Shown: in pieces, positions 24,540-33,097 of the stretch | Numbering within the stretch: the stretch's first letter is position 1 | Layout: each line of letters begins with the position of its first letter | From: Murinocardiopsis flavida | Lineage (GTDB): Bacteria > Actinomycetota > Actinomycetes > Streptosporangiales > Streptosporangiaceae | Assembly: GCF_003014485.1 (NCBI RefSeq) | Contig: NZ_PYGA01000022.1 | Location: forward strand, 1 to 64,000 | Direction of reading: 5' to 3' | DNA: 64,000 bases | The notes under the pieces: model-generated | Told to the model about the DNA's origin: nothing | The model's input: only the letters and a program-made list of their open reading frames with translations | Databases searched by the model: none | Made by a program: the position numbers and the translations under genes

Positions 24540-25616
24540 ATGAGCCTTTCCTCGTCGTCGCCGCGGCCCGAGTCCGAAGCCGCCGCGCCCGATGCCGCCG
24601 CCCCCGGCCCAGTGCCGGGGCGGCGGCCCGCCGGCCGCCGCGTGTCGCTGCGCTACTTCGCCGTGAAGCTCCTCGGCGCGCTGGTGTCGCTGCTCGCGGT
24701 CATGGTGACCAGCTTCTTCCTGTTCCGGGTGATCCCCGGCGACCCTGTGGCGGCCATGACCCAGGGCCGCAAGGTGACACCGGAGCAGCGGGAGGAGCTG
24801 TTCCGCCAGTTCGGGCTCGACCAGCCGCTCTGGCAGCAGTTCCTGGGGTACCTGCGCGACCTGCTCCGGCTCGACCTTGGCCTGTCCTACCAGTACAAGG
24901 CGCCGGTCACCGAGCTGATCGCGACGCGGCTGGGTCCGACGCTGCTGCTCGTGGGCACCGCCACCCTCATCGCGGCGGCCCTCGGCCTGTGGCTGGGCAC
25001 CCGGGCCGGGTGGCGGCGCGGCTCCACCGCCGACCGCGTCCACACCGGGGTGGCGCTCACCCTGTTCTCCGTGCCGACGTTCTGGCTCGGGCTGCTGATG
25101 ATCGTGGTGCTCGCGGGCGGGGCCGGCGGCATGCCGCACCTGTTCCCCACGGGCGGCATGGGCTCGCCCGACGTCTCCGGCGTCGGCAACGTCATCGTCG
25201 ACACCGCCCACCACATGGTGCTGCCGGTGGCGACCCTGGTCGCGGTCCTGTACGCCCAGTACCTGATGATCATGCGGTCGTCCCTGTTGGACGAGATGGG
25301 CAGCGACTACCTGGTCACCGCGCGCGCCAAGGGCCTGCGCGACGACCTCGTGCTGCGCCGCCACGCGGTCCCCAACGCCCTGCTGCCGACCGTCACCCTG
25401 CTGTTCCTCAAGATCGGCCAGGTGGTGTCCGGGACGATCCTGGTCGAGGCGGTCTTCTCCTGGCCCGGCCTGGGGATGCTCTTCTACGAAGGGCTCTCGG
25501 TGCCCGACCTGCCGCTCGTGCAGGGGCTCTTCATCTTCTTCTCCGCATCGGTGATCTTCATGAACCTGCTGGCCGACTTCGTCTACCCGCTGTTCGATCC
25601 GCGGGTGCGCACGTGA
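24540..25616 (+). CDS. Peptide ABC transporter permease (DppB-like)
   Basis: A 358-aa inner-membrane permease with a long polar N-terminus (about 38 residues) before the first helix. The DppB/OppB family start is visible as SFFLFRVIPGDPVAAMTQGR, followed by FGLDQPLWQQFLGYLRDLLR. The EAA loop that docks to the ATPase is YLVTARAKGLRDDLVLRRHA. About six helices are present. It lies 9 nt after the binding protein and its stop overlaps the next start (GTGA). Confidence 0.92.
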   Translation: MSLSSSSPRPESEAAAPDAAAPGPVPGRRPAGRRVSLRYFAVKLLGALVSLLAVMVTSFFLFRVIPGDPVAAMTQGRKVTPEQREELFRQFGLDQPLWQQFLGYLRDLLRLDLGLSYQYKAPVTELIATRLGPTLLLVGTATLIAAALGLWLGTRAGWRRGSTADRVHTGVALTLFSVPTFWLGLLMIVVLAGGAGGMPHLFPTGGMGSPDVSGVGNVIVDTAHHMVLPVATLVAVLYAQYLMIMRSSLLDEMGSDYLVTARAKGLRDDLVLRRHAVPNALLPTVTLLFLKIGQVVSGTILVEAVFSWPGLGMLFYEGLSVPDLPLVQGLFIFFSASVIFMNLLADFVYPLFDPRVRT

Positions 25617-26563
25617 GCGCCGGGCCGGTCGAGCGCCCGCCGGGGGAGGCCGGCGGCGGGTCCGCGGCCCCCGCGTCGCCCCGCGCCCTCGCCTGGCGGC
25701 GCAGGCGCCACTCGCTGGGCCGGTTCTGGGCCGGGTACCGCGGCAACCGGGCCGGGCTGGCGGGCCTCGCGGGGCTCGCCGTGTTCGTGCTGATCGCGCT
25801 CTGCGCCCCGCTGCTGATCGGCCCCGCCGACCTCAGCCTCACCGACGCGCCGGGCGGGCCGCACGAGCCGCCGAGCGCGGCCTACCCGCTGGGCACCGAC
25901 AACTACGGGCGCTCGATCCTCGACCTCGTCATCTGGGGCTCGCGGGTCTCGCTGACGGTCGGGTTCCTCGCCACCCTCATGTGCGTCGGCCTGGGCACCC
26001 TCGTCGGGATCGTCGCCGGGCACTACGGCGGGTTCGGGTCGACCGTGCTCATGCGGATCACCGACTGGGTCCTGGTGCTGCCCGCACTGGTCCTCGCGGT
26101 CGCGTTCGCCGCGGTCATGGGACAGGGCACGGTCACCATCATCCTCGCCATCGGCCTGACCGCGTGGCCGACGACGGCGCGGCTGGTCCGCGCGCAGACC
26201 CTCGCGGTCGAGGCGCGCCCCTACATCGACCGCGCGAAGGCGCTCGGCGGCGGGCACGGGCACGTCATGACCCGCCACGTCCTGCCCAACGTGATGCCGA
26301 TCGTGCTGGCGCAGACCACGCTGACCGTCGCCGAATCGATCATCATGGAGTCGACCATGGCCTTCCTCGGGCTCGGCGACCCCAACACCCTGTCGTGGGG
26401 CGGCACCCTCCAGGAGGCGCGCAACGCCGGGGCAGTCAGCTCCGGCCTGTGGTGGCACCTGCTGCCGCCCGGCCTCGCGATCGTCCTCGTGGCGCTCGCG
26501 TTCACCCTGTGCGGGCGTGCCATCGAAGGCGTGCTCAACCCCCGTCTGAGGGAGCGCCGATGA
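25613..26563 (+). CDS. Peptide ABC transporter permease (DppC-like)
   Basis: A 316-aa permease starting with GTG at 25613, overlapping the dppB-like stop. After a polar N-terminus, the DppC signature YPLGTDNYGRSILDLVIWGS is visible, then helices and the ATPase-docking EAA loop (YIDRAKALGGGHGHVMTRHV). It ends CGRAIEGVLNPRLRERR, the family C-terminus. With the DppB-like subunit it forms the membrane channel for oligopeptide uptake. Its stop overlaps the DppD-like start (ATGA). Confidence 0.92.
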   Translation: MSAGPVERPPGEAGGGSAAPASPRALAWRRRRHSLGRFWAGYRGNRAGLAGLAGLAVFVLIALCAPLLIGPADLSLTDAPGGPHEPPSAAYPLGTDNYGRSILDLVIWGSRVSLTVGFLATLMCVGLGTLVGIVAGHYGGFGSTVLMRITDWVLVLPALVLAVAFAAVMGQGTVTIILAIGLTAWPTTARLVRAQTLAVEARPYIDRAKALGGGHGHVMTRHVLPNVMPIVLAQTTLTVAESIIMESTMAFLGLGDPNTLSWGGTLQEARNAGAVSSGLWWHLLPPGLAIVLVALAFTLCGRAIEGVLNPRLRERR

Positions 26564-27663
26564 GCACCGGAGGCAACGACGCCGCGCAGCGGACCAACTT
26601 CCTCGCGGTCGAGGACCTGTCCGTCACCTACCGCACCGGCAGCGGCGACGTGCCGGCCGTGCGCGGGGTCGACCTCGCCGTGGCGCCGGGCACGAAGCTC
26701 GGTGTCGCGGGGGAGTCGGGGTGCGGCAAGTCCACCATCGCGCTCGCGCTGCTGCGGCTGCTGCCCTCGACCGCCAGGATGAGCGGGCGCATCCTGCTCG
26801 ACGGCGAGGACGTCCTCACCATGAAATGGGGGCGGCTGCGCGCGGTGCGCTGGGCCGGGGCGTCCATCGTGTTCCAGGGGGCGATGCACTCCCTGAACGC
26901 GGTGCGCCGCATCGGCGACCAGATCGCCGAGCCGATACTGCTGCACGAGCAGCGGACGCCCGCCGAGGTGCGCACGCGCGTGAGCGCCCTGCTGGAGCAG
27001 GTCGGCCTGCCCCAGCAGCGGGCCGCGGCGTACCCGCACGAGCTGTCCGGCGGGCAGCGGCAGCGGGTCATGATCGCCATGGCACTGGCGTGCAACCCCC
27101 GGCTGATCATCGCCGACGAGCCGACGACGGCGCTGGACGTGATGATCCAGGCGCAGATCCTCCGGCTCATCAGCGGGCTCGTCTCCGACCACGGCATCTC
27201 GATGCTGATGATCAGCCACGACCTGTCGGTCCTGGCCGACACCTGCGACCGCCTCGCCGTGATGTACGCGGGCCGGGTCGTGGAGGAGGGGGCCGCCCAC
27301 GAGGTGTTCAGCACCCCGCGGCACCCCTACAGCGAGGCGCTCAGCGCCGCGTTCCCGCGGATCGGCGACCCCGCGTCCCGGCGCAGGCCCCGCGGCCTCC
27401 CCGGCGACCCGCCCGACCCCGCGGCCCTGCCCGCGGGCTGCTCGTTCCGGCCGCGGTGCCCGGCGGCGCAGGACCGCTGCGCCGAGACCGACCCGGCCCT
27501 CTGGCGGGCCGGCGCCGAGCGCCGGGCCGCGTGCGTGCACGTCCTCAGCGACGAGCAGGCCGTGGAGCTCGGCGTGCCGCCCGCGCCCGCCGCACCGTCC
27601 GCCGCACCGCCCGACCGCCCCGCGAACGGCGCCGACCCCGCCCAGCCGGAGGAGATCCGATGA
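26560..27663 (+). CDS. Peptide ABC transporter ATP-binding protein (DppD-like)
   Basis: A 367-aa ATPase. Walker A is GVAGESGCGKSTIALALL, the Q-loop SIVFQGAMHSLN, the signature LSGGQRQRVMIAMALACNP, Walker B LIIADEPTTALD and the H-loop MISHDLSVL. The C-terminal oligopeptide-transporter extension carries the conserved Cys cluster (GCSFRPRCPAAQDRC) seen in DppD/OppD proteins and able to bind an Fe-S cluster in some. It energises import with the DppF-like partner, whose start overlaps the stop of this gene. Confidence 0.93.
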   Translation: MSTGGNDAAQRTNFLAVEDLSVTYRTGSGDVPAVRGVDLAVAPGTKLGVAGESGCGKSTIALALLRLLPSTARMSGRILLDGEDVLTMKWGRLRAVRWAGASIVFQGAMHSLNAVRRIGDQIAEPILLHEQRTPAEVRTRVSALLEQVGLPQQRAAAYPHELSGGQRQRVMIAMALACNPRLIIADEPTTALDVMIQAQILRLISGLVSDHGISMLMISHDLSVLADTCDRLAVMYAGRVVEEGAAHEVFSTPRHPYSEALSAAFPRIGDPASRRRPRGLPGDPPDPAALPAGCSFRPRCPAAQDRCAETDPALWRAGAERRAACVHVLSDEQAVELGVPPAPAAPSAAPPDRPANGADPAQPEEIR

Positions 27664-28727
27664 CCGCCCAGACCGGCCCCGACCCCGCGACCCGGGACGA
27701 CGCGGGCGATCGCGCCGTCCCCGGCGGGGCGGCGGCGCCCGTGCTCAGCGCGGAGGGCCTGGAGGTGCGGTTCAAGGGGCGCGGCGACCGCGGGGTCGCC
27801 CGCGCGGTCGACGGCGTCCACCTCGACGTGCGCGCCGGGGAGATCATCGCGCTGGTCGGGGAGTCGGGCTGCGGCAAGACCACCCTCGCCAGGACCCTGC
27901 TGGGCCTGGAGCGCCCAACGGACGGCAGGGTCACCTTCGAGGGGCGCCCGCTGTCCTACACCGGCAAGGCCCTCAAGGCGTACCGGCGGCGCGCCCAACT
28001 GGTGCTCCAGGACCCCAGCGGTTCGCTGAACCCCCGGCACGTCGTCTACGACGCGGTCGCGGAGGGCCTGCGCATCCACTACGGCGTCACCGCGGACGAG
28101 AAGGCGAAGGTGGCCGACGCGCTGGCGCGCGCCGGGCTGCGGCCGCCCGAGCGGTTCTTCCTCCGCTACCCGCACGAGCTGTCCGGCGGGCAGCGCCAGC
28201 GGGTGGTCATCGCGGGGGCGCTGGTGCTCGACCCCGAGGTCATCGTCGCCGACGAGCCGGTGGCGTCGCTCGACGCGTCGGTGCGCGGCGAGATCCTCGC
28301 GCTGCTGCTGCGGCTGCGCGACGACCTCGGCCTCTCCGCGCTGGTCGTCACGCACGACCTGGGGCTCGCGTGGAACATCGCCGACCGGGTCGCGGTGATG
28401 TACCTCGGCCGGGTCGTCGAGTCGGGGACGGTCGAAGAGGTGCTCACCGCCCCGCGCCACCCCTACACCCAGGCCCTGCTGTCCGTGCTGCCCGAGGGCG
28501 GGGTCGCGGAGCGGGTCGTCCTCACGGGCGAGCCGCCGGACCCCACCCGCGTCCCGGGAGGGTGCCGCTTCCACGCCCGCTGCCAGATCCTCGCCTCGGG
28601 CGAGGCGGACCGCGCGGGGATCGCCGACCGCTGCCGCGGCGAGGACCCCGGCGTCCTCCCCGCCGGGAGCGACTCCCACCTGGCGGCCTGCCACTACGCG
28701 GCCCTCGGCGAACCCGCCGGCACGTAG
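27660..28727 (+). CDS. Peptide ABC transporter ATP-binding protein (DppF-like)
   Basis: A 355-aa ATPase. Walker A is LVGESGCGKTTLARTLLGLE, the Q-loop LVLQDPSGSLNPRH, the signature LSGGQRQRVVIAGALVLDP, Walker B VIVADEPVASLD and the H-loop VVTHDLGLAW. The C-terminal extension has the oligopeptide-type Cys motif (GGCRFHARCQILASGEADR). ATG 27660 overlaps the previous stop. It is the last gene of the importer operon. Confidence 0.93.
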   Translation: MTAQTGPDPATRDDAGDRAVPGGAAAPVLSAEGLEVRFKGRGDRGVARAVDGVHLDVRAGEIIALVGESGCGKTTLARTLLGLERPTDGRVTFEGRPLSYTGKALKAYRRRAQLVLQDPSGSLNPRHVVYDAVAEGLRIHYGVTADEKAKVADALARAGLRPPERFFLRYPHELSGGQRQRVVIAGALVLDPEVIVADEPVASLDASVRGEILALLLRLRDDLGLSALVVTHDLGLAWNIADRVAVMYLGRVVESGTVEEVLTAPRHPYTQALLSVLPEGGVAERVVLTGEPPDPTRVPGGCRFHARCQILASGEADRAGIADRCRGEDPGVLPAGSDSHLAACHYAALGEPAGT

Positions 28728-28818
28728 CCCGCGCGGCCCCGCCCCCCGCGAACCTCGACGGCCGCCGGGGCGGTGCGCCGCGGGCGGGGGTTGGAGCAGG
28801 CCCGGGAATACCTCAATG

Positions 28819-28837
28819 TTAGGTTAGCCTTGCTTTT
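28819..28837 (+). promoter_or_regulatory. Iron box (IdeR/DmdR1-like) before the heterodimeric ABC transporter
   Basis: TTAGGTTAGCCTTGCTTTT has the left half-site of the actinobacterial iron-box consensus (TTAGGTTAG, then a C/G centre and CT) perfectly conserved, with a weaker right half. It lies about 75-90 nt before the transporter start, inside an AT-rich promoter-like stretch, so iron-dependent repression of the two ABC genes is expected. Confidence 0.75.
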
Positions 28838-28909
28838 TCTTTCCTTGAGGGATGTGCGGGGATTCTGGATGCGACCACGGCGACGGTGCCGGCCCGGCCG
28901 GAGGCGGCG

Positions 28910-30685
28910 GTGACCGCCGACGCGCTCGTGGACGGCCGCCCCGACCGCGTCGGGCACGAGGGCGGCGACACGGAGGCGCCCCTCGGGGAATGGACGCCGG
29001 GAGCGGTGATCCGGCGCGCGCTGCGCGGCCGCCGTGCGCTGCTGAGCGGCTCGGCGGCGCTGATGGTCAGCCACCAGGCGGGCGAGGCCATGGTGCCCGT
29101 ACTGGTCGGGGTGGTCATCGACCAGGCGCTCGGCGAGCGCAGCACGGCGGGCCTCGGCCTCGGGCTCGGCGCGCTGGCGGCGGCGTTCCTGCTGCTGTCC
29201 TTCAGCTACAAGTACGGGTCGCGGCTGGGGGTGCAGGCCGCCCAGTACGCGGAGCACGACCTGCGCGGCGAGGTCGCGGCGCGGGTGCTGCACCCGCGCG
29301 GCGGCGCCGAGGACGGCCGCACCTCCGGTGCGCTCCTCAGCGTCGCCACCTCCGACGCGCAGCGGGTCGCCTCCGTGGCGCTCGTCGTCGCCATGAGCGC
29401 CGCGGCCGCGTCGGCGTTCACGGTCGCCGTGGTCTCGCTGCTGCTGATCTCGGTCCCGCTGGGACTGCTGGTGGTGGTCGGGCTGCCGCCCGTGCTGCTG
29501 CTCTCCCACCTGCTCGGGCGCCCCCTTGAGCGGCGCGGCCGCGCCGAGCAGGCGCGGGTGGCCCGCGCCGCCGGGCTCGCCGCCGACCTGGTGCGCGGGC
29601 TGCGCGCCCTCAAGGGCATCGGCGCCGAGCGCGCCGCCGCCGACCGCTACGTCGGCGCCAGCCGCGGCTCACTGCGCGCCACCCTCTCGGCGGCCCGCGC
29701 CGAGGCGGCGGTCGAGAGCATCGCGCCGCTCACCGTCGGCGCGTTCCTCGCCCTGGTCGCCTACGTCGGCGGCGTGTTCGCGATCGACGAGCGCATCACC
29801 GTCGGCCAGCTCATCTCCGCGGTCGGCCTGGCCCAGTTCCTCACCTCCCCCATGGAGCGCTTCGCCGTCATGCGGTCCCTGTACGCGCAGGTGCGCGCGT
29901 CGGCGGGGCGGGTGGCGGACGTGCTGGGCGCGCCGACCGCCGTCGGCGCCGGTGACGGGTCGGCCGTCCCCGCCGGGGCGCGCGGCGAGGTGCGCGTCGA
30001 CGGGCTGCACCACGGCGCCCTGAACGGGCTGTCGCTGCACGTCCCCGCCGGTTCGCTCGTGGGGGTGGCGGCACCCGACCAGGCCGCCGCGGCCGCGCTG
30101 CTGGACTGCCTGGGCCGCCGCTGCGAACCCGCGTCCGGGTCGGTGCTCCTCGACGGGGTTCCGCTGGTCGGCCTCGCGCCGGGCGACGCCCACGCGGCGG
30201 TCCTCATCGGCGACCACGACGCCGACCTGTTCGAGGGCACCGTCCGCGAGAACCTCGCCGGTGCCGCCGACCCCGCCGAGGACCGCGCCGGGGTGCGCGA
30301 CGCCGCGGTCGCCGCGGCGGCGGTCGACGAGGTGGCGGCGTCACTGCCCGCCGGGCTGGACACGGTCATCTCCGAACGGGGCCGCTCGCTCTCAGGCGGG
30401 CAGCGCCAGCGGGTCGCCCTGGCGCGGGCGCTGGCGGCCGACCCGGTGGTGCTGGTGCTGCACGAGCCCACGAGCGCCATCGACTCCGTGACCGAGGCCC
30501 GCGTCGCCGAGGGGCTGCGCGCGGTCCGGCACGGGCGCAGCACGGTGCTCGTGACGACCAGCCCGGCGCTGCTCGCCGTGTGCGACCGGGTCGTGCTGCT
30601 GGACGCCGGGACGGCGGCAGCGGAGGGCACGCACGCCGACCTGGTCGCCGACGACCCCCGCTACCGGGAGACGGTGCTCACGTGA
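28910..30685 (+). CDS. ABC transporter, exporter fold, subunit 1 with degenerate ATPase site
   Basis: A 591-aa half-transporter with an N-terminal six-helix domain (about residues 40-310) and a C-terminal nucleotide-binding domain. The Walker A region near residue 385 reads GVAAPDQAAAAALLDCLG and lacks the GxxGxGK(S/T) pattern and its Lys. Walker B reads VVLVLHEPTSAID, with His instead of the first Asp. The Q-loop Gln and H-loop His are also missing. The signature LSGGQRQRVALARAL (near residue 493) is intact. GTG 28910 follows GGAGG with a 5-nt gap; an upstream GTG at 28886 is weaker. It pairs with the next gene, overlapping GTGA. Confidence 0.88.
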   Translation: MTADALVDGRPDRVGHEGGDTEAPLGEWTPGAVIRRALRGRRALLSGSAALMVSHQAGEAMVPVLVGVVIDQALGERSTAGLGLGLGALAAAFLLLSFSYKYGSRLGVQAAQYAEHDLRGEVAARVLHPRGGAEDGRTSGALLSVATSDAQRVASVALVVAMSAAAASAFTVAVVSLLLISVPLGLLVVVGLPPVLLLSHLLGRPLERRGRAEQARVARAAGLAADLVRGLRALKGIGAERAAADRYVGASRGSLRATLSAARAEAAVESIAPLTVGAFLALVAYVGGVFAIDERITVGQLISAVGLAQFLTSPMERFAVMRSLYAQVRASAGRVADVLGAPTAVGAGDGSAVPAGARGEVRVDGLHHGALNGLSLHVPAGSLVGVAAPDQAAAAALLDCLGRRCEPASGSVLLDGVPLVGLAPGDAHAAVLIGDHDADLFEGTVRENLAGAADPAEDRAGVRDAAVAAAAVDEVAASLPAGLDTVISERGRSLSGGQRQRVALARALAADPVVLVLHEPTSAIDSVTEARVAEGLRAVRHGRSTVLVTTSPALLAVCDRVVLLDAGTAAAEGTHADLVADDPRYRETVLT

Positions 30686-32484
30686 CGACCCCCGACACCC
30701 GCCGGGCCGCTGACGGCACCGGCGCCCGGCCCGGCCTGCTGCCGACCGCGTCCCCCCGCCAGGCGCGGCGGATGCTGCGCCGCCTGCTGCGGCCGCACCG
30801 GCCGCTCGCGGTGCTGAGCGTGGCGGCGCTCGTACTGGGCACAGTGGCGCAGCTCGCGGGGCCGCCGATCATCGGCCGGATGGTCGACCTGATCGTCGCC
30901 GGCGGCGCCGCGGCGGCCCTGGTGCCGCCGGTGGCGCTGCTGGCCGGCCTCGCCGTGGCGCAGGCGGTGCTGCTCGCCGCCGGAAAGGCGCTCGCCGCGC
31001 AACTGGGCGAGTCCGTCCTGGCGGTGCTGCGGGAACGGGTCATGGACCGGGCGCTGCGGCTGCCCATGGGGCGGGTGGAGCAGGCCGGGTCCGGCGACGT
31101 CGTCGCGCGGGTGTCCGGCGACGTCTCGGTCATCGCCAAGGCCGTGCGCGAGGCGATCCCCGTCTTCGCCATGTCCGGGCTGACGGTGCTGCTGACCATC
31201 GCCGGGCTCGGCGCGCTCGACTGGCGGCTGATGCTCGCCGGGCTGTGCGCCGTGCCCATCCAGGCGTTCGCCCTGCGCCGGTACCTGCGCGCGACCGCCC
31301 CGGTGTACGCGCGCGAGCGCGTCGCCGAAGGGGAGCGCGCGCAGCAGCTCCTCGACTCGGTCGGCGGCGCCGCGACGGTGCGCGCCTTCGGCCTTTCGGC
31401 CGGGCACCTGGCGCGCGTCGACGCCCGGTCGCGGGCGGCCGTCGGCCTCGCGCTGCGCGCCAACGTCCTGCGGACGCGCTTCCTCGCCCGGTTGAACGCC
31501 GCCGAGTACGTCGGCCTCGCCGCGATCCTGGTGGTCGGCTTCTGGCTGGTGACGTCGGACGCCGTGAGCATCGGGACGGCGTCGGCCGCGGCCCTGTACT
31601 TCATCGCGCTGTTCAACCCCATCAACGTCCTGCTGTACCTGTTCGACACCGTGCAGGAGGCCGGCGCCGGGTTCACCCGGCTGGTGGGGGTCGCCGAGAT
31701 GCCGCCGCCGGACGATCCGGCGGAGCCGCCCGCGCCGAAGGGGGCGGCGGTGCGGGTGCGCGCCGCGCGCTACGCCTACACCCCCGGCCACGACGTGCTG
31801 CACGGCGTCGACCTGGACGTGCCCGCGGGGGCGCGGGTCGCGCTGGTCGGCGCGAGCGGCGCGGGCAAGACCACGCTCGCGAAGCTCGCGGCGGGGGTCC
31901 ACGAGCCGGACTCCGGGACGGTCGAGATCGGCGGGGTGCGCCTCGACGCGCTCGGCCCGGCCGCAACCCGCGCCCAGGTCGCCCTGGTCACTCAGGAGGT
32001 GCACGTCTTCGCGGGGCCGCTCGCCGAGGACCTGCGGCTGGCCCGGCCGGACGCCGACGACGCGGCCCTGCACTCGGCGCTGGACCTGGTCGGCGCCGAT
32101 GCGTGGGTCCGGGCGCTCCCCGACGGGCTCGACACCGTCGTCGGCGACGGCGGGCACCGGCTGACCGCCACCCGCGCCCAGCAGCTGGCGCTGGCCCGCC
32201 TCGCGCTGGCCGACCCGCCGGTCGCCGTGCTCGACGAGGCCACGGCCGAGGCGGGCAGCGCGGGGGCCCGGGTCCTGGAGGCCGCGGCCGACCGGATCCT
32301 GGCGGGGCGGACGGCGATCGTCGTCGTCCACCGCCTCACGCAGGCCGCGACCGCCGACACCGTGGTCGTCCTCGACCAGGGCCGCGTGGTCGAGACCGGC
32401 ACCCACGCGGAGCTGCTGTCCTCCGGCGGCACCTACGCGACCCTATGGTCCGCCTGGTCCACGGCGAATACCCAAGCGGAGTAG
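30682..32484 (+). CDS. ABC transporter, exporter fold, subunit 2 with intact Walker motifs
   Basis: A 600-aa partner of the preceding half-transporter. The transmembrane domain spans about residues 50-330. The NBD has a good Walker A (LVGASGAGKTTLA, near residue 388), Q-loop (LVTQEVHVFAG), Walker B (PVAVLDEATAEAG) and H-loop (IVVVHRLTQ). Its signature is degenerate (LTATRAQQLALARLAL in place of LSGGQ). One full ATP site therefore forms from this subunit's Walker motifs and the partner's LSGGQ, and the other site is dead. The iron box upstream suggests siderophore or metal-chelate transport; direction (export, or IrtAB-like import) cannot be decided from sequence. Confidence 0.9.
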   Translation: MTTPDTRRAADGTGARPGLLPTASPRQARRMLRRLLRPHRPLAVLSVAALVLGTVAQLAGPPIIGRMVDLIVAGGAAAALVPPVALLAGLAVAQAVLLAAGKALAAQLGESVLAVLRERVMDRALRLPMGRVEQAGSGDVVARVSGDVSVIAKAVREAIPVFAMSGLTVLLTIAGLGALDWRLMLAGLCAVPIQAFALRRYLRATAPVYARERVAEGERAQQLLDSVGGAATVRAFGLSAGHLARVDARSRAAVGLALRANVLRTRFLARLNAAEYVGLAAILVVGFWLVTSDAVSIGTASAAALYFIALFNPINVLLYLFDTVQEAGAGFTRLVGVAEMPPPDDPAEPPAPKGAAVRVRAARYAYTPGHDVLHGVDLDVPAGARVALVGASGAGKTTLAKLAAGVHEPDSGTVEIGGVRLDALGPAATRAQVALVTQEVHVFAGPLAEDLRLARPDADDAALHSALDLVGADAWVRALPDGLDTVVGDGGHRLTATRAQQLALARLALADPPVAVLDEATAEAGSAGARVLEAAADRILAGRTAIVVVHRLTQAATADTVVVLDQGRVVETGTHAELLSSGGTYATLWSAWSTANTQAE

Positions 32485-32518
32485 GCACGCGGCTCATGGC
32501 GCATGTAAAACCCCATCC

Positions 32519-32725
32519 ATGGTTGTGCTGAGGATCGAGAGCGTCCCTGAACACGTTCGCGACGCCCTGGTTCGGGCGGCCGACGCAAAGGGCCAGTCGC
32601 TGCAAGCGCTGCTGCTCGACCTGGTCGAGGCCAGAGCACGCCGGGCCAAGAACATGGCCGCAGGTCTGCGGGGCGGCCTTGTCACCGGGCGGGATGCGGG
32701 TGGTCTGCGGGAAAAGCGGCACTGA
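32519..32725 (+). CDS. Orphan FitA-like ribbon-helix-helix antitoxin
   Basis: A 68-aa protein. The N-terminus VVLRIESVPEHVRDALVRAA followed by GQSLQALLLDLVE fits the short RHH DNA-binding domain (strand, then two helices) of FitA/VapB antitoxins. The basic tail (ARRAKNMAAGLRGGL) resembles the toxin-neutralising region. No PIN-domain toxin follows; the next 370 nt hold no gene. It is therefore an orphan antitoxin or stand-alone RHH regulator. It starts at ATG 32519, 34 nt after the ABC transporter stop. Confidence 0.6.
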   Translation: MVVLRIESVPEHVRDALVRAADAKGQSLQALLLDLVEARARRAKNMAAGLRGGLVTGRDAGGLREKRH

Positions 32726-33097
32726 CGACGGCGGTGGGATCCGGTCGGCGGTCATCCGCACGGTGCCGGCGCCGCGTTCACCCCGGTGGCCGGCCTCCGT
32801 GAAGTATTTCCCACTTCACGGCGCCCGAAGTGGTAATCACTTCACGGAGGCTGCCGAATAAGCCGAACGCCCACCCGCGACCGGGGGAGTACTTCGTCCG
32901 GAATTGGGAATGAGCCGGCAGGCCCCGGTGCGAGCGGTGCGTCGGCACGCCGCCGACGATCGCCCGGCCGGGCCCCTGGCGCCTTTGGTGCTGCCTTTTC
33001 CCACTGGTCACCGGTGTCCTGGCAGCGCACAAGGCCGCCCAGCGGACCCGACGTCCACCGAACGTCCGCGCGCGGCCCCATGGGCGGCCACGTCGTT
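32726..33097. other. Gene-free stretch containing a nested inverted repeat
   Basis: No coding sequence is supported between the RHH gene and the convergent peptidoglycan-binding-domain gene. The only structure seen is the inverted repeat at 32793-32851. The possible frames here are short and unlike known proteins. Confidence 0.5.
32793..32851. repeat. Long imperfect inverted repeat with four ACTTC half-sites
   Basis: Arm 1 (32793-32817) and arm 2 (32827-32851) are 25-bp inverted copies differing only in a 5-nt centre (ATTTC versus GATTA in the same orientation), around a 9-nt spacer. Arm 1 extends into a smaller perfect dyad, CCGTGAAGT (32797-32805) with ACTTCACGG (32813-32821). Arm 2 contains AAGTGGTAATCACTT. 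Four alternating GAAGT/ACTTC half-sites result. This could be a multi-site operator, a terminator or a mobile-repeat remnant. Confidence 0.75.

Noticed and set aside
32519-33097. Toxin gene next to the RHH antitoxin
   Set aside because: No PIN-, RelE- or Doc-like frame occurs on either strand in the 370 nt downstream, and the upstream neighbour is an ABC transporter.
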